A stretch of DNA of 64,000 bases from Rhodobacteraceae bacterium F11138. Lineage in GTDB: Bacteria; Pseudomonadota; Alphaproteobacteria; Rhodobacterales; Rhodobacteraceae. The notes below the pieces were generated by a model. It saw only the letters and a program-made list of their open reading frames with translations. It had not been told where the DNA came from and did no database searches. Shown piece after piece: positions 18,872 to 28,214 of the stretch. Positions within the stretch are counted from its first letter, which is position 1. Every line of letters starts with the position of its first letter. The stretch covers positions 31,778 to 95,777 of the forward strand of contig JAEKDP010000013.1 in the NCBI GenBank assembly GCA_016521575.1, written 5' to 3'. Both the position numbers and the translations under genes were made by a program.

Positions 18872-20422
18872 TCACGCGGGCAGGTGGATGTTGAACCGCC
18901 TGCGGATCCGCGCATCGGTTTCAGGATCGAAACGCGCCGCGGCGCGCTGTGACAGGATCTCCTGTTTGCGTGCCGTGGCCATTGCAACCAGATCGGGCTT
19001 GCCCTGTTCGGCCCATTCCCTGGGCGACATGCGGTTGCCCAGCGTTGGATACAGATGGTCGGCCTGCATGCGGCCAAGGGTTTGTTCCGTGCCCAGATAA
19101 TGCCCGGCGCCGCCGATACAGACCTCGCGGATCTGGTCCAGCGCCAAGGTGTCTTCGCTGACCTCGATGCCGCGCACACAGCGCAGCGCCTGCCCGATCA
19201 GATCGTCGCCCAAGATCAGCGATTCATGGCAGAACCCCAGCAACGAGGCATGCATCCCGGCGGCTTCGTAGATCATGTTCACCCCCGACAGGCCCGCCAT
19301 GACGTTGGAACACATCTGTTCCCAGCCGGCCTGCATGTCGGGCAGCTTGGAATCCGCAGCCCCCGCCGCAGCCCCGCCGGGCAGGTCGTAGAACCGGTGC
19401 ATCTGGGCGCAACCCGCCGTCAGCAGCGCCTGTTCTCCGGATCCGATGCTCATCGCTCCGGTGCGCAGGTCCAGCCCGAAGGGCCAGGTTCCGAACACAG
19501 CGGGATGGCCCGGCTGTACGGCATGGACATAGACCAGCCCGGCCAGGCATTCGGCCACAGCCTGAACGATTGCCCCGGCGATGGTCGAAGGTGTGGTCGC
19601 CCCGGCCATGCCCGCCGAAAGCAACAGCACCGGCATGCCGCCGCGAATGACGTTTTCCATGACCTGACAGCTTTCGGTCGCAAATCTGAGGGGAGGCACG
19701 ACGAAGCAGTTGGAATTGGACACAAAGGGGCGGGCGCGCCACTTGTCTTCGCCCCCGGCGATCATGTGCAGCAATTCCAGCCCGTGTTGCACGAAACCCG
19801 GTTCTGAGAACGAAACACCAACGTGTTTCGTCGTGCCCGCACAGCAGGCGTAAATCGTGTTCAGGTCCATCTCCAGGTTGTCGGTAATGTCGCGGCAGAC
19901 CATCGGGCGTTGCAGGAAATGGATGTTGTTCAGCCGGTCCGCGATGCGCGCGGCATCGTGCAGGTCCTCAAGCGTGCTTTCGCGATAGGTGCGCCCTTGC
20001 GGGTCCACCATATGCACGGCCGCTCCGGCGGTGCCGTAGTGAACGCGCGTGCCCGACAGGTTCAGGTCATGGGCAGGAGCGCGCGCCATCAGGGTGATGC
20101 TGCGATTGGCGCGGGCAATCGTGTCCTCGATCAGCGCAGGCGGGAAACGAATGCGCCCGTCCTCGCCCAGGCGGGCCCCGGCGTCGGTCAGCAGGCGGAT
20201 ACCGCTGTCGGGCGCATCGGCCAGTCCGATCTGTTCCAGCACATTCAACGCCGTGCGGTGAATGTTCTGGACATCGGTTTCGCTGAGCGGATTGAACCGG
20301 CCGCCGGACAGGCCGGGGCGGATCGGGCGAAGGTGATCGGCCAGCGGGGCAGAGCGCGCAGCGCGGCGGGCCGCCCGCCCACCGCCGCGGTTGGGGACCG
20401 AGAGTCTGGATCGTGTGTTCAT
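18872..20422 (-). CDS. Trimethylamine methyltransferase (MttB) superfamily protein, non-pyrrolysine
   Basis: The 516-residue protein matches the MttB/MtgB superfamily over its length, with FNPLSETDVQNIHRTALNVLEQIG near residue 42, VGVSFSEPGFVQHGLELLHMIAG, and a C-terminal PREWAEQGKPD segment. The family moves methyl groups from methylated amines to a corrinoid protein. True MttB contains pyrrolysine encoded by UAG; here no internal TAG exists, so this is a non-Pyl homologue, whose known relatives act on quaternary amines such as glycine betaine. A corrinoid protein is encoded 28 kb away. The substrate is not predictable. Confidence 0.88.
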   Translation of the reverse strand: MNTRSRLSVPNRGGGRAARRAARSAPLADHLRPIRPGLSGGRFNPLSETDVQNIHRTALNVLEQIGLADAPDSGIRLLTDAGARLGEDGRIRFPPALIEDTIARANRSITLMARAPAHDLNLSGTRVHYGTAGAAVHMVDPQGRTYRESTLEDLHDAARIADRLNNIHFLQRPMVCRDITDNLEMDLNTIYACCAGTTKHVGVSFSEPGFVQHGLELLHMIAGGEDKWRARPFVSNSNCFVVPPLRFATESCQVMENVIRGGMPVLLLSAGMAGATTPSTIAGAIVQAVAECLAGLVYVHAVQPGHPAVFGTWPFGLDLRTGAMSIGSGEQALLTAGCAQMHRFYDLPGGAAAGAADSKLPDMQAGWEQMCSNVMAGLSGVNMIYEAAGMHASLLGFCHESLILGDDLIGQALRCVRGIEVSEDTLALDQIREVCIGGAGHYLGTEQTLGRMQADHLYPTLGNRMSPREWAEQGKPDLVAMATARKQEILSQRAAARFDPETDARIRRRFNIHLPA

Positions 20423-20809
20423 GCTGTGTCTTCTTGCTGCAGAATGGCTGGGAAGGATGATCCGGACGGATCAGGGCCGACCCCGCGCAGCACGACCACG
20501 ACGGGCACCGATGGTGCGCAGTATCAGGCATGTTTTGCTTTGTTCAGCCTGCATGTGCCCTCCCGTGCTGGGCACCAGAGTGACGAATCACCCGCGACAT
20601 TCTGTCCTGTTTGCGACGCGATGGTTTGGTTCCGACCCGGTTCGGACCACGCGCCTGCAAACGGCAGGGATCGCAATTGCCTCCAAGAATCAGTGCAAAT
20701 CCCTAGAATCATGGTATTAATATCCAATAGTCGGAAAATTTTCTGGATATGAAGGGTGTGTAAACGGTTCTGGCGCATGGTGGTCTGAAAGACCCAGGGG
20801 AATGAAACG
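20423..20809. other. Intergenic region between mttB homologue and outer-membrane protein gene
   Basis: About 390 bases with no convincing gene. It must contain divergent promoters for the methyltransferase (minus) and the barrel protein (plus). The part nearest the barrel gene, around 20690-20760, is A+T rich. I see no leader peptide, tRNA or strong terminator. Confidence 0.4.
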
Positions 20810-21331
20810 ATGCAAGCTGCCGCTTCAGTTGTCGTGTTTGTCTTGTCCGCTTCGGCCGTTCTGGCCGAGGATTGGACCGGCGGCTTTTTGGGCGGACAGG
20901 TCGGGTATTCGAACATCGATCCTTCGGACAATCGCGTGGACACCGATGGTTTTACCTATGGTGTGCACGCCGGATACGACCATGATTTCGGTGATTGGGT
21001 CCTGGGCGGAGAGCTGGATTACGACCGGCTGAACATCGATATCGGCTCGGGCACCACGGCGGTGAATGCGGATCATCTGTACCGCGCCAAGCTGCGGCTG
21101 GGATATGATTTCGGCGACGCCCTGGGATATGTGGTGGCAGGTCCGGCCCGATTGAAAACCTCGGCGGGCAGCTATACCGAAGCGTTCTATGGGCTGGGTG
21201 TGTCGGTCCTGATGTCGCCAAGCTGGAGCATCACCGGCGAATATCTGTATCAGGATTTCAACGACGCGGCAGGTGGCGGCGTCGATGCCAAGATTCAGTC
21301 CTTCACCCTGCGTGCGGCCTTTCGGTTCTGA
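20810..21331 (+). CDS. Outer-membrane beta-barrel protein
   Basis: The 173-residue protein has a signal peptide (cleavage after SASAVLA) and alternating hydrophobic/polar strands ending in a C-terminal phenylalanine (LRAAFRF), the usual outer-membrane assembly signal. GGFLGGQVGYSN at the mature N-terminus and YGVHAGYDHDFG are typical of Omp25/OmpW-like eight-stranded porin-type barrels in alphaproteobacteria. The role is structural or unknown. The start ATG is preceded by an AGGGGAATGA stretch. Confidence 0.82.
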   Translation: MQAAASVVVFVLSASAVLAEDWTGGFLGGQVGYSNIDPSDNRVDTDGFTYGVHAGYDHDFGDWVLGGELDYDRLNIDIGSGTTAVNADHLYRAKLRLGYDFGDALGYVVAGPARLKTSAGSYTEAFYGLGVSVLMSPSWSITGEYLYQDFNDAAGGGVDAKIQSFTLRAAFRF

Positions 21332-21352
21332 TCCGGACCGGACGCCATGGTC

Positions 21353-22546
21353 TCAGCTGGCGGTGCGCGCCGCGCCGTCCGCCAGATGTGCGGCATGGTC
21401 ACACAGCGTTTGCAAGGCGGTGGCGAATGCCGAGTCTTCGATGGTCATGGCAACGCGGATGTGATGGGCCGCCGCAGCGCCGAAACTGTTGCCGGGCATG
21501 ACAGCGATATGACGGGCGTCAAGAAGGTCGTTGGCAAAGCTCTCTCCGTCCAGTCCGGTCGCGCTGACGTCCAGCATCAGGTACATCGCGCCCTGTGCGG
21601 GCACCAGCGCGACGGTGTTCTGGTTTGCCAGGATCTGCTTGGCCAGAGCCCGGCGGCGGCGGAACGGGGCGGCGATCTCCTGTTCCAGATCCGCGCCCTG
21701 GTCCAGCGCAAAGACGGCGGCGTCCTGGATGTAGCCCGGCACGCCATAGGTGGTGTGCGTGGCAAGGTTGATCAGATGCGCGATGGCCTCTTCGGGGCCG
21801 ATGATCCAGCCGCATCTGGATCCGGTCATGGCGTGGGATTTTGACATTGACCCCACCACCAGGGTGCGTTCGGCCATGCCGGGCAGGGCGCGGGGCGAGA
21901 TATGGCTGCCTTCCCAGACCTGGGTGTCGTATACTTCGTCCGAAATCAGCCACAGATCGCGGCGTTTGCACAGATCGGCAATCCCGTCCAGCGTCTCGCG
22001 GCCATAGATCACACCGGTCGGATTGTTGGGCGAATTGATCAGCAGCGATCTGGCCCCGTCGCTTGCGGCCTCGATATCGCTTGCGCGGGGCTGAAAACCG
22101 TTTTCGGCACGGGCCTGCACCGCGCGCGGCACCGCGCCGACACCCCGGATCGTGCCGGGATAGGTGGCATAGAATGGATCGATATACAGTGCGACATCGC
22201 CCGGATCACAGGCGGCGGAATGTGTGGCGAACAATCCTGCCTGCCCACCGGGGGTGATCAGCACGTTGGCCCGCGTCGTTGCCACGCCGGTGCGTGCCTG
22301 AATCCGTTCCGCCACAGTGTCGCGCAGGCTGTCGATCCCGGGGACCATGGCATATCCTGTGTGCCCGCCCATGGCCGCGCCGTGCATGGCGTTCAGTATG
22401 TCCGGATGGGTCGGGATATCGTGCTCACCGATGGTCAGTTCGGTCACGTCGATCCCGTTCGCGATCATGTCGCGGGACCTCAGGAACAGCTCCCAGCCGT
22501 CCGGGCCGCCGCCGGTCAGATGGGTAATGCGATGGGACAGGGGCAT
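21353..22546 (-). CDS. PLP-dependent aminotransferase, class I/II
   Basis: A 397-residue fold-type I enzyme with the PLP lysine probably K236 in VGSMSKSHAMTGSRCGW and the loop SPNNPTG at 172-178. The SKSHAMTGSRCGW segment and the conserved YDTQVWEG stretch resemble aspartate/aromatic-type aminotransferases. It differs clearly from the aminotransferase at 8-9 kb. Transcribed divergently from cysS. The substrate is unassigned. Confidence 0.85.
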   Translation of the reverse strand: MPLSHRITHLTGGGPDGWELFLRSRDMIANGIDVTELTIGEHDIPTHPDILNAMHGAAMGGHTGYAMVPGIDSLRDTVAERIQARTGVATTRANVLITPGGQAGLFATHSAACDPGDVALYIDPFYATYPGTIRGVGAVPRAVQARAENGFQPRASDIEAASDGARSLLINSPNNPTGVIYGRETLDGIADLCKRRDLWLISDEVYDTQVWEGSHISPRALPGMAERTLVVGSMSKSHAMTGSRCGWIIGPEEAIAHLINLATHTTYGVPGYIQDAAVFALDQGADLEQEIAAPFRRRRALAKQILANQNTVALVPAQGAMYLMLDVSATGLDGESFANDLLDARHIAVMPGNSFGAAAAHHIRVAMTIEDSAFATALQTLCDHAAHLADGAARTAS

Positions 22547-22658
22547 GGCGATCTCCGCACAGGTTTTCCGCGAAAGGGTCAGAGACCGGGGCGATTGTCA
22601 ATCGCATCCGGATGCAAAGCCGCTTGGCGGGCGCGGGGGGCTGTGCTATGGCATCGGC

Positions 22659-22700
22659 ATGAACCGTATTTGCATCATTATCTGCTGCATTCCCTGCTGA
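22659..22700 (+). CDS. Putative cysteine-rich leader peptide upstream of cysS
   Basis: A 13-residue frame, MNRICIIICCIPC, ends 80 bases before the cysS ATG. Four of 13 residues are cysteine, including a tandem Cys-Cys, which is very unusual for a chance frame. The last codons and stop (22692-22699, CCCTGCTG) can pair with 22707-22714 (CAGCGGGC), and that same segment can instead pair with 22753-22762 (GCCCGCGCTG) next to the cysS ribosome-binding site. This is the layout of a ribosome-stalling attenuator that senses charged tRNA-Cys. It has no strong Shine-Dalgarno, and translation is unproven. Confidence 0.55.
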   Translation: MNRICIIICCIPC

Positions 22701-22762
22701 ACATTCCAGCGGGCCGGTTTCTGTCGTTTTCTTCCATTGGACAAGTTGCTAAGCCCGCGCTG
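22692..22762 (+). promoter_or_regulatory. Candidate attenuator with alternative stems before cysS
   Basis: Two mutually exclusive stems share the segment 22707-22714. Stem A pairs it with 22692-22699 (7 bp, one bulged T). Stem B pairs it with 22753-22762 (8 bp, two-base bulge). Stem B lies just before the GAGGA at 22770-22774. A U-rich stretch (22718-22735) follows the first arm. Control could be transcriptional or translational; I cannot tell which from sequence alone. Confidence 0.45.
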
Positions 22763-22780
22763 ACCGCGTGAGGATTTGTC

Positions 22781-24319
22781 ATGACCATCAAGCTTTACAA
22801 CACCAGAACCCGTTCCAAAGAGGATTTCGACCCGATCGACCGGGACGATGTGCGGATGTACGTCTGCGGGCCGACGGTTTACGATCGCGCGCATCTGGGC
22901 AATGCGCGACCCGTGGTGGTGTTTGACGTGCTGTATCGGCTGTTGCGCCACACCTACGGGGCCGATCACGTTACCTATGTGCGCAATTTCACCGATGTGG
23001 ATGACAAGATCAACAAACGCGCGGCCGAAAGCGGGCGCGAGATCGGAGAGATCACCGCCGAGACGACCCAGTGGTTCCTGGATGACATGGCCGCGCTTGG
23101 CGCGCTCGAGCCGGACCACATGCCGCGCGCCACGCAGTATATCCCGCAGATGATTACGATGATCGGGGATCTGATCGAAAAAGGATTTGCGTATTCTGTT
23201 CGCACCGAGAGCAACGATCCACCGGAAGAGTATGTGATTGCTGACAGAGAAGCGCTGCTCGGCGAACATGCCTTGTTCGAGGTGGAAAGGTTCGAAAGAT
23301 ATGGAGAGTTGTCGGGACAATCCACTGATGAGATGATTGCTGGCGCAAGAGGGGAAACCGCGCCCGGCAAACGTAGCCCGATGGACTTCGTACTGTGGAA
23401 ACCCTCGACACCTGACCTGCCGGGCTGGGATTCGCCTTGGGGCCGGGGCCGCCCCGGCTGGCACATCGAATGCTCGGCAATGTCCAAAGCGCTTCTTGGT
23501 GATACGTTCGATATTCATGGCGGAGGACGAGACCTGATGTTCCCGCACCACGAAAACGAGATCGCTCAGAGTTGTTGCGCGAACGGCACTGATGAGATGG
23601 CCAGGTACTGGATGCACAACGAAATGTTGCAGGTCGAGGGCAAGAAGATGTCCAAATCGCTGGGCAATTTCTTTACCGTGCGGGATTTGCTGGAGGGAAA
23701 CTGGAGTGGCGGTTGGAAAGTGCCCGGCGAAGTCATCCGTTTCGTGTTGTTGTCCACGCATTACCGCAAGCCGATGGATTGGACCGAAAAGAAAGCCGGT
23801 GACGCCAGAAGGACGCTTCAAAAATGGTATGACCTAACAGACGGTGTCGAACCCGATCCACAAGGTTGGTGGGCGATCCGGAATCCGTTGCAGAATGATC
23901 TGGATACTTCCGGTGCGCTCCAAAAAATGCATGAGTTGGCGCGCGATGATATTCGTCTTCCGTCTCGTTTACCCGAGTTGCGCTATGCGATGGAATGGAT
24001 GGGTTTCCCGTTTGAAGCAGGAAATACTCCCCCAAAGCACTTCAGGAGATACTCAAGTAGCTCGGAAAACGAAGGGTATACTGTTAATCTTTCTTGGACA
24101 GGCACCATGGAGAGCAAAGATCAGCAGAGACTCTCGGAATTGGGCCATCGCCTCTTCAATACCCGCCGCGTGGCAATAGAAACTAAAGATTTTACCGAAG
24201 TCGATCTTATCAAGAGCACTTTGGACGATGCAGGTGTCGAGGTACGGGTATCTAAAGACAAGGTAGAACTGGAACCCGGCCCGGGCTTTGATCCCTCTAA
24301 GCTGGAATCTTTGAAATGA
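22781..24319 (+). CDS. cysS: Cysteinyl-tRNA synthetase
   Basis: CysRS charges tRNA-Cys. The 512-residue protein has the zinc-site [10 protein letters not shown], the HIGH-equivalent [12 protein letters not shown] near residue 38, [11 protein letters not shown] with zinc ligands, and the KMSKS loop [11 protein letters not shown] near 290. Length is somewhat above the usual 460-500. Base composition is uneven: the catalytic N-terminus is G+C rich like its neighbours, while 23200-23350 and most of 23815-24310 are A+T richer with AGA, AGG and ATA-type codons. The C-terminal region ([15 protein letters not shown]) is unusual. All catalytic motifs are intact, so it is probably functional. Confidence 0.95.
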   Translation: MTIKLYNTRTRSKEDFDPIDRDDVRMYVCGPTVYDRAHLGNARPVVVFDVLYRLLRHTYGADHVTYVRNFTDVDDKINKRAAESGREIGEITAETTQWFLDDMAALGALEPDHMPRATQYIPQMITMIGDLIEKGFAYSVRTESNDPPEEYVIADREALLGEHALFEVERFERYGELSGQSTDEMIAGARGETAPGKRSPMDFVLWKPSTPDLPGWDSPWGRGRPGWHIECSAMSKALLGDTFDIHGGGRDLMFPHHENEIAQSCCANGTDEMARYWMHNEMLQVEGKKMSKSLGNFFTVRDLLEGNWSGGWKVPGEVIRFVLLSTHYRKPMDWTEKKAGDARRTLQKWYDLTDGVEPDPQGWWAIRNPLQNDLDTSGALQKMHELARDDIRLPSRLPELRYAMEWMGFPFEAGNTPPKHFRRYSSSSENEGYTVNLSWTGTMESKDQQRLSELGHRLFNTRRVAIETKDFTEVDLIKSTLDDAGVEVRVSKDKVELEPGPGFDPSKLESLK

Positions 24320-24335
24320 AGCGCTATCCAACACA

Positions 24336-24398
24336 GGCCAGCGCCCGACCTTGGGTGGGGGCCAAGCACCCTCTCGGGGGGAGGGTCGGGCGCTGGCC
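24336..24398. repeat. 15-bp perfect inverted repeat between cysS and cimA
   Basis: GGCCAGCGCCCGACC (24336-24350) pairs perfectly with GGTCGGGCGCTGGCC (24384-24398). The 33-base interior contains a further TTGG...CCAA hairpin. A second small palindrome, GGGCCTTTGGCCC, follows directly. It may act as a terminator or processing stem for cysS, or be a dispersed intergenic repeat. No T tract follows. Confidence 0.6.
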
Positions 24399-24440
24399 GG
24401 GCCTTTGGCCCGTCCCGGTCGTTTGTCGAAAGGACGTGCC

Positions 24441-26060
24441 ATGACCCGCGAGCGCCTCTATCTTTACGACACCACCCTGCGCGATGGGCAGCAGACACAG
24501 GGGGTGCAGTTCTCGACCGCCGAGAAGATACAGATCGCCTGCGCGCTGGATGAACTGGGCGTGGATTACATCGAAGGTGGCTGGCCCGGCGCGAATCCGA
24601 CCGACAGCGCGTTTTTCGACGCCGCACCCACGACACGCGCACGGCTGGCGGCTTTTGGCATGACCAAGCGGGCAGGGCGCTCTGCCGAAAACGACGACGT
24701 TCTCGCCGCGGTGCTGAACGCAGGGACCGGCACGGTCTGCATCGTTGGCAAGGCGCATGATTATCACGTCACCGATGCGCTGGGCATCACGCTGCAGGAA
24801 AACCTGGACAATATCGCCGCCTCGATCGCCCATATTGTGGCAGAGGGGCGCGAGGCGCTGTTTGACGCCGAGCATTTCTTTGACGGCTATCGCGACAACC
24901 CGGAATACGCGCTTGCGGCCTGCCGCGCGGCGCTGAAGGCCGGGGCGCGCTGGATCGTTCTGTGTGACACCAATGGCGGTGCATTGCCTTCGGACGTCGG
25001 ACGCATCGTTGCCGACGTGATCGCCGCCGGCATCCCCGGCGAGCGGCTGGGCATCCACACCCACAACGATACCGAAAACGCCGTGGCCTCTGCGCTGGCG
25101 GCGGTGGATGCGGGCGTGCGCCAGATCCAGGGCACGCTGAACGGATTGGGGGAACGTTGCGGCAACGCCAACCTGGTGTCGCTGATTCCGACGCTGTTGC
25201 TGAAAGAACCCTATGCCAGCCGGTATGAAACCGGCGTGACCCGACAGGCGCTGGCCGGGCTGACTCGGATCAGCCGGATGCTGGATGATCTGCTGAACCG
25301 GGTGCCAAGCCGCCAGTCCGCCTATGTCGGTGCCAGCGCCTTTGCGCACAAGGCCGGGTTGCATGCCAGCGCCATTCTCAAGGATCCGGGCACCTATGAG
25401 CATGTTGCGCCGGAACTGGTCGGAAACGCGCGGATCATCCCGATGTCCAACCAGGCCGGGCAAAGCAACCTGCGCAGGCGGCTGGCCGAAGCGGGGCTGA
25501 CGGTGGACAAGGGCGACCCGGCGCTGGGGCTGATCCTCGAGCGAATCAAGGCGCGCGAGGATCAAGGGTACAGTTATGACACGGCGCAGGCCAGTTTCGA
25601 ATTACTGGCGCGGGATGTGCTGGGGCGCATGCCCGAGTTTTTCGAGGTCAAGCGGTACAAGGTCACGGTCGAGCGGCGCAAGAACAAGTACGACAAGATG
25701 GTCAGCCTGTCCGAAGCCGTAGTCGTGGTCAAGGTCGATGGGGAAAAGCGGTTGTCGGTCAGCGAATCGCTTGATGAAGACGGCAGCGACCGCGGCCCCG
25801 TAAACGCCCTGAGCAAGGCGCTGGCCAAGGATCTGGGCCAGTATTCGGCCGCTCTGGAAGACATGCGGCTGGTGGATTTCAAGGTTCGCATCACGCAGGG
25901 TGGCACCGAAGCGGTCACCCGTGTCATCATCGACAGTGAAGATGGCAAGGGGCGGCGATGGTCCACGGTCGGCGTCAGCCCGAACATCGTGGATGCCAGT
26001 TTCGATGCCTTGCTGGATGCAATCCGCTGGAAGCTGGTACGCGACAGCGAAATGGCCTGA
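24441..26060 (+). CDS. cimA: (R)-citramalate synthase
   Basis: CimA condenses pyruvate and acetyl-CoA to (R)-citramalate for threonine-independent isoleucine synthesis. The ATG at 24441 is preceded by AAGGAC and begins the conserved core LYDTTLRDGQQTQGVQFS; an upstream in-frame start inside the inverted repeat is rejected. The 539-residue protein has the HMGL-like TIM barrel, IHTHNDTENAVASALAAVDAG with metal-binding histidines near 205, and a C-terminal regulatory LeuA dimer domain. The length of the regulatory domain matches CimA rather than LeuA. Confidence 0.93.
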   Translation: MTRERLYLYDTTLRDGQQTQGVQFSTAEKIQIACALDELGVDYIEGGWPGANPTDSAFFDAAPTTRARLAAFGMTKRAGRSAENDDVLAAVLNAGTGTVCIVGKAHDYHVTDALGITLQENLDNIAASIAHIVAEGREALFDAEHFFDGYRDNPEYALAACRAALKAGARWIVLCDTNGGALPSDVGRIVADVIAAGIPGERLGIHTHNDTENAVASALAAVDAGVRQIQGTLNGLGERCGNANLVSLIPTLLLKEPYASRYETGVTRQALAGLTRISRMLDDLLNRVPSRQSAYVGASAFAHKAGLHASAILKDPGTYEHVAPELVGNARIIPMSNQAGQSNLRRRLAEAGLTVDKGDPALGLILERIKAREDQGYSYDTAQASFELLARDVLGRMPEFFEVKRYKVTVERRKNKYDKMVSLSEAVVVVKVDGEKRLSVSESLDEDGSDRGPVNALSKALAKDLGQYSAALEDMRLVDFKVRITQGGTEAVTRVIIDSEDGKGRRWSTVGVSPNIVDASFDALLDAIRWKLVRDSEMA

Positions 26061-26125
26061 TTGATGGATGTGAATGCTGTGCAAACCTGTCTGTGGCGGC
26101 CGATTCCGGTTCGGATCGGGTCGGA

Positions 26126-26902
26126 ATGAAATTCGATGCCGATCTCACAGCCTGCGCCGAACTGGTGCGCCGGGCCGATCCGGACCGGTTCATGGCGGCG
26201 ATGGCCGCCCCGCCACCGGCACGGCGTGTTCTGTTCCCGGTTTATGCCCTGAACGTCGAAGTCGCCCGCGCGCCCTGGGTGACCCAGGAGACCATGATCG
26301 CAGAGATGCGGCTGCAATGGTGGCGCGATGCATTGGGCGAGATTGCCATCGGCAAACAGGTGCGGCGACACGAGGTGGTGACGCCGCTGGCCTCTATTCT
26401 GAATCCGGAACTTGCCGCCCAGGCGGATGAGATGATCGCGGTGCGGCGCTGGGACATCTATCGCGATCCGTTCGAGGACGAGGCGCATTTCCATCGCTAT
26501 ATCGACCAGAGCGCTGGCACGCTGATGTGCCTGGCAGCCTGCGGATTGGGCCAGGCCGATACGGGCGTGGTGCGTGATTTTGCATTTGCTGCGGGGATCG
26601 CGGGCTGGCTGCGGGCAATTCCGGATCTTGAGGCGCGCAAACGGGTGCCTTTGCTTGACGGAACGCCGGACGGGGTACGGGCGTTGGCGCAGCTGGGGCT
26701 GGACAAGCTGGCGCAGGCCCGCGCGCGGCGGGGGGCGGTCAGCCCCCAGGCGGCACCGGCCCTGTTGGCAGGATGGCAGGCGGAAACGGTTCTGAAACAG
26801 GCCCTGCAGGACCCCGGTCGCGTATCCGCTGGCAATCTGGGAACCAGCGAGGCGCGCAAACGGCTGGGGTTGATGCTGCGCTCGGCGACCGGACGCTGGT
26901 AG
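26126..26902 (+). CDS. Squalene/phytoene synthase family protein (NDUFAF6-like)
   Basis: The 258-residue protein belongs to the trans-isoprenyl synthase fold family, with VLFPVYALNVEVARAPWVT and EMRLQWWRDALGEI near residues 35-75. It lacks a clear pair of DxxxD motifs needed for phytoene synthesis, and no carotenoid genes are nearby. It looks more like the alphaproteobacterial relatives of mitochondrial complex I assembly factor NDUFAF6. The ATG at 26126 is chosen because earlier in-frame codons overlap the cimA end without similarity. Its enzymatic activity is doubtful. Confidence 0.72.
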   Translation: MKFDADLTACAELVRRADPDRFMAAMAAPPPARRVLFPVYALNVEVARAPWVTQETMIAEMRLQWWRDALGEIAIGKQVRRHEVVTPLASILNPELAAQADEMIAVRRWDIYRDPFEDEAHFHRYIDQSAGTLMCLAACGLGQADTGVVRDFAFAAGIAGWLRAIPDLEARKRVPLLDGTPDGVRALAQLGLDKLAQARARRGAVSPQAAPALLAGWQAETVLKQALQDPGRVSAGNLGTSEARKRLGLMLRSATGRW

Positions 26903-26904
26903 GA

Positions 26905-28140
26905 TCAGGCGCGGCTGCTGGTGCGGGCTTGCAGCATCAGCCACATCAATGCGCCGCCGGCCAGGAACAGGAAGGGCGCCATTGCCAGGTTCACGGCCGT
27001 CCAGCCTTCGACCGCGCTGCCGCCGGAACAGTTCATCAACCCGCCCGATGCCAGCGACGCCACGGTCACTCCGCCGAAGACCAGAAGATCGTTCAGACCC
27101 TGCATCCGGCCGCGTTCGTGGGGATCATGGGCACCGGCCAGCATGGTGGTTGCGCCGATAAAGCCGAAATTCCACCCCAGCCCCAGCAGGATCATCGCGA
27201 TAAAGAAGTTTTCCAACGCCACCCCTTGCAGGGCCACGGCTCCGGCAGCTGCCAGCACCAGCAATCCCAGCGCCATGATGCGCTCGACGCCGAAACGTGC
27301 GATCAGGTGACCGGTGAAGAATGACGGCACGAACATGGCCAGCACATGACCGCTGACCACGTCGGCGGCGTTGCCCTTGGTATAGCCACATCCGACAACC
27401 GCCAGCGGTGTCGAGGTCATCACCAGGTTCATCAGGGCGTAAGAGACCATGGCGCAGATCACGGCCACCGCGATGCGCGGCGTGGTGATCAGCTGCCACC
27501 GGGTGCGGCCACGCGGTGCGTCCGCCGCCGGTGCGGGCGGGGTGGGGATGTCGATCAGCAGAAACAGCAAGGCCCCGAGCAGGTTGATGGCCACAACCAC
27601 CAGATAGGCCCCCAGGAATGACGATATCCGCGCATCCGGCGAGACGATCAGCCCGTCGGTCAGCTTGACCAGCTGTGGCCCGATGATGGCTGACAGCAAC
27701 CCGCCGGCCATGACATAGGAAATGGCTTTGGGGCGAAAACTGTCCGACGCGGTATCGGCGGCGGCAAAACGGTAAAACCCGTGCGCGCTCATGTAGATGC
27801 CGGTCAGAAGGCTGCCGATCAGAAAGATCGGAAACGATCCCAGATACAGACCCCAGGCCCCGACGACGGCGCCTGCCGTGCCGCCTGCCGCGCCCAGCAG
27901 GAAACCGGTGCGGCGCCCGTATTTCTGCATGATGGCCGACACCGGCGTGGCCGACAACATCGAGCCCAGCACGATCAGTGAAATCGGCAGGGTGGCCAGG
28001 CAGGCGTTGCTGGCCAGCGATTGTCCGGCCAATCCGCCGATGATGAAAATCATCGGCATCTGTGCGCCCAGAAAGGCCTGAGCCGCCACCAGCACCCAGA
28101 CATTCCGCCAGGCGCGCCTATCGTCAATCTGCTCGGTCAT
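26905..28140 (-). CDS. MFS transporter
   Basis: A 411-residue integral membrane protein with about twelve hydrophobic helices. The loop between helices 2 and 3 reads MQKYGRRTGFLLGA, matching the MFS signature region. The centre has the short cytoplasmic loop APAADAPRGRTRW. The substrate is unknown. It converges on the phytoene-synthase-like gene with two bases between stop codons and diverges from the glycosylase. Confidence 0.88.
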   Translation of the reverse strand: MTEQIDDRRAWRNVWVLVAAQAFLGAQMPMIFIIGGLAGQSLASNACLATLPISLIVLGSMLSATPVSAIMQKYGRRTGFLLGAAGGTAGAVVGAWGLYLGSFPIFLIGSLLTGIYMSAHGFYRFAAADTASDSFRPKAISYVMAGGLLSAIIGPQLVKLTDGLIVSPDARISSFLGAYLVVVAINLLGALLFLLIDIPTPPAPAADAPRGRTRWQLITTPRIAVAVICAMVSYALMNLVMTSTPLAVVGCGYTKGNAADVVSGHVLAMFVPSFFTGHLIARFGVERIMALGLLVLAAAGAVALQGVALENFFIAMILLGLGWNFGFIGATTMLAGAHDPHERGRMQGLNDLLVFGGVTVASLASGGLMNCSGGSAVEGWTAVNLAMAPFLFLAGGALMWLMLQARTSSRA

Positions 28141-28214
28141 GCGGGTTGGGTACTCTTCGCAGCCGGGATGTACAAGCGCCTTGCGCCGGTTGCGGCCCGC
28201 GGTAGTCTGGGCCG

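Noticed and set aside
26126..26902. Carotenoid phytoene synthase (crtB)
   Set aside because: The paired aspartate-rich motifs needed for catalysis are not evident and no carotenoid genes are nearby, so a family-level call is safer.
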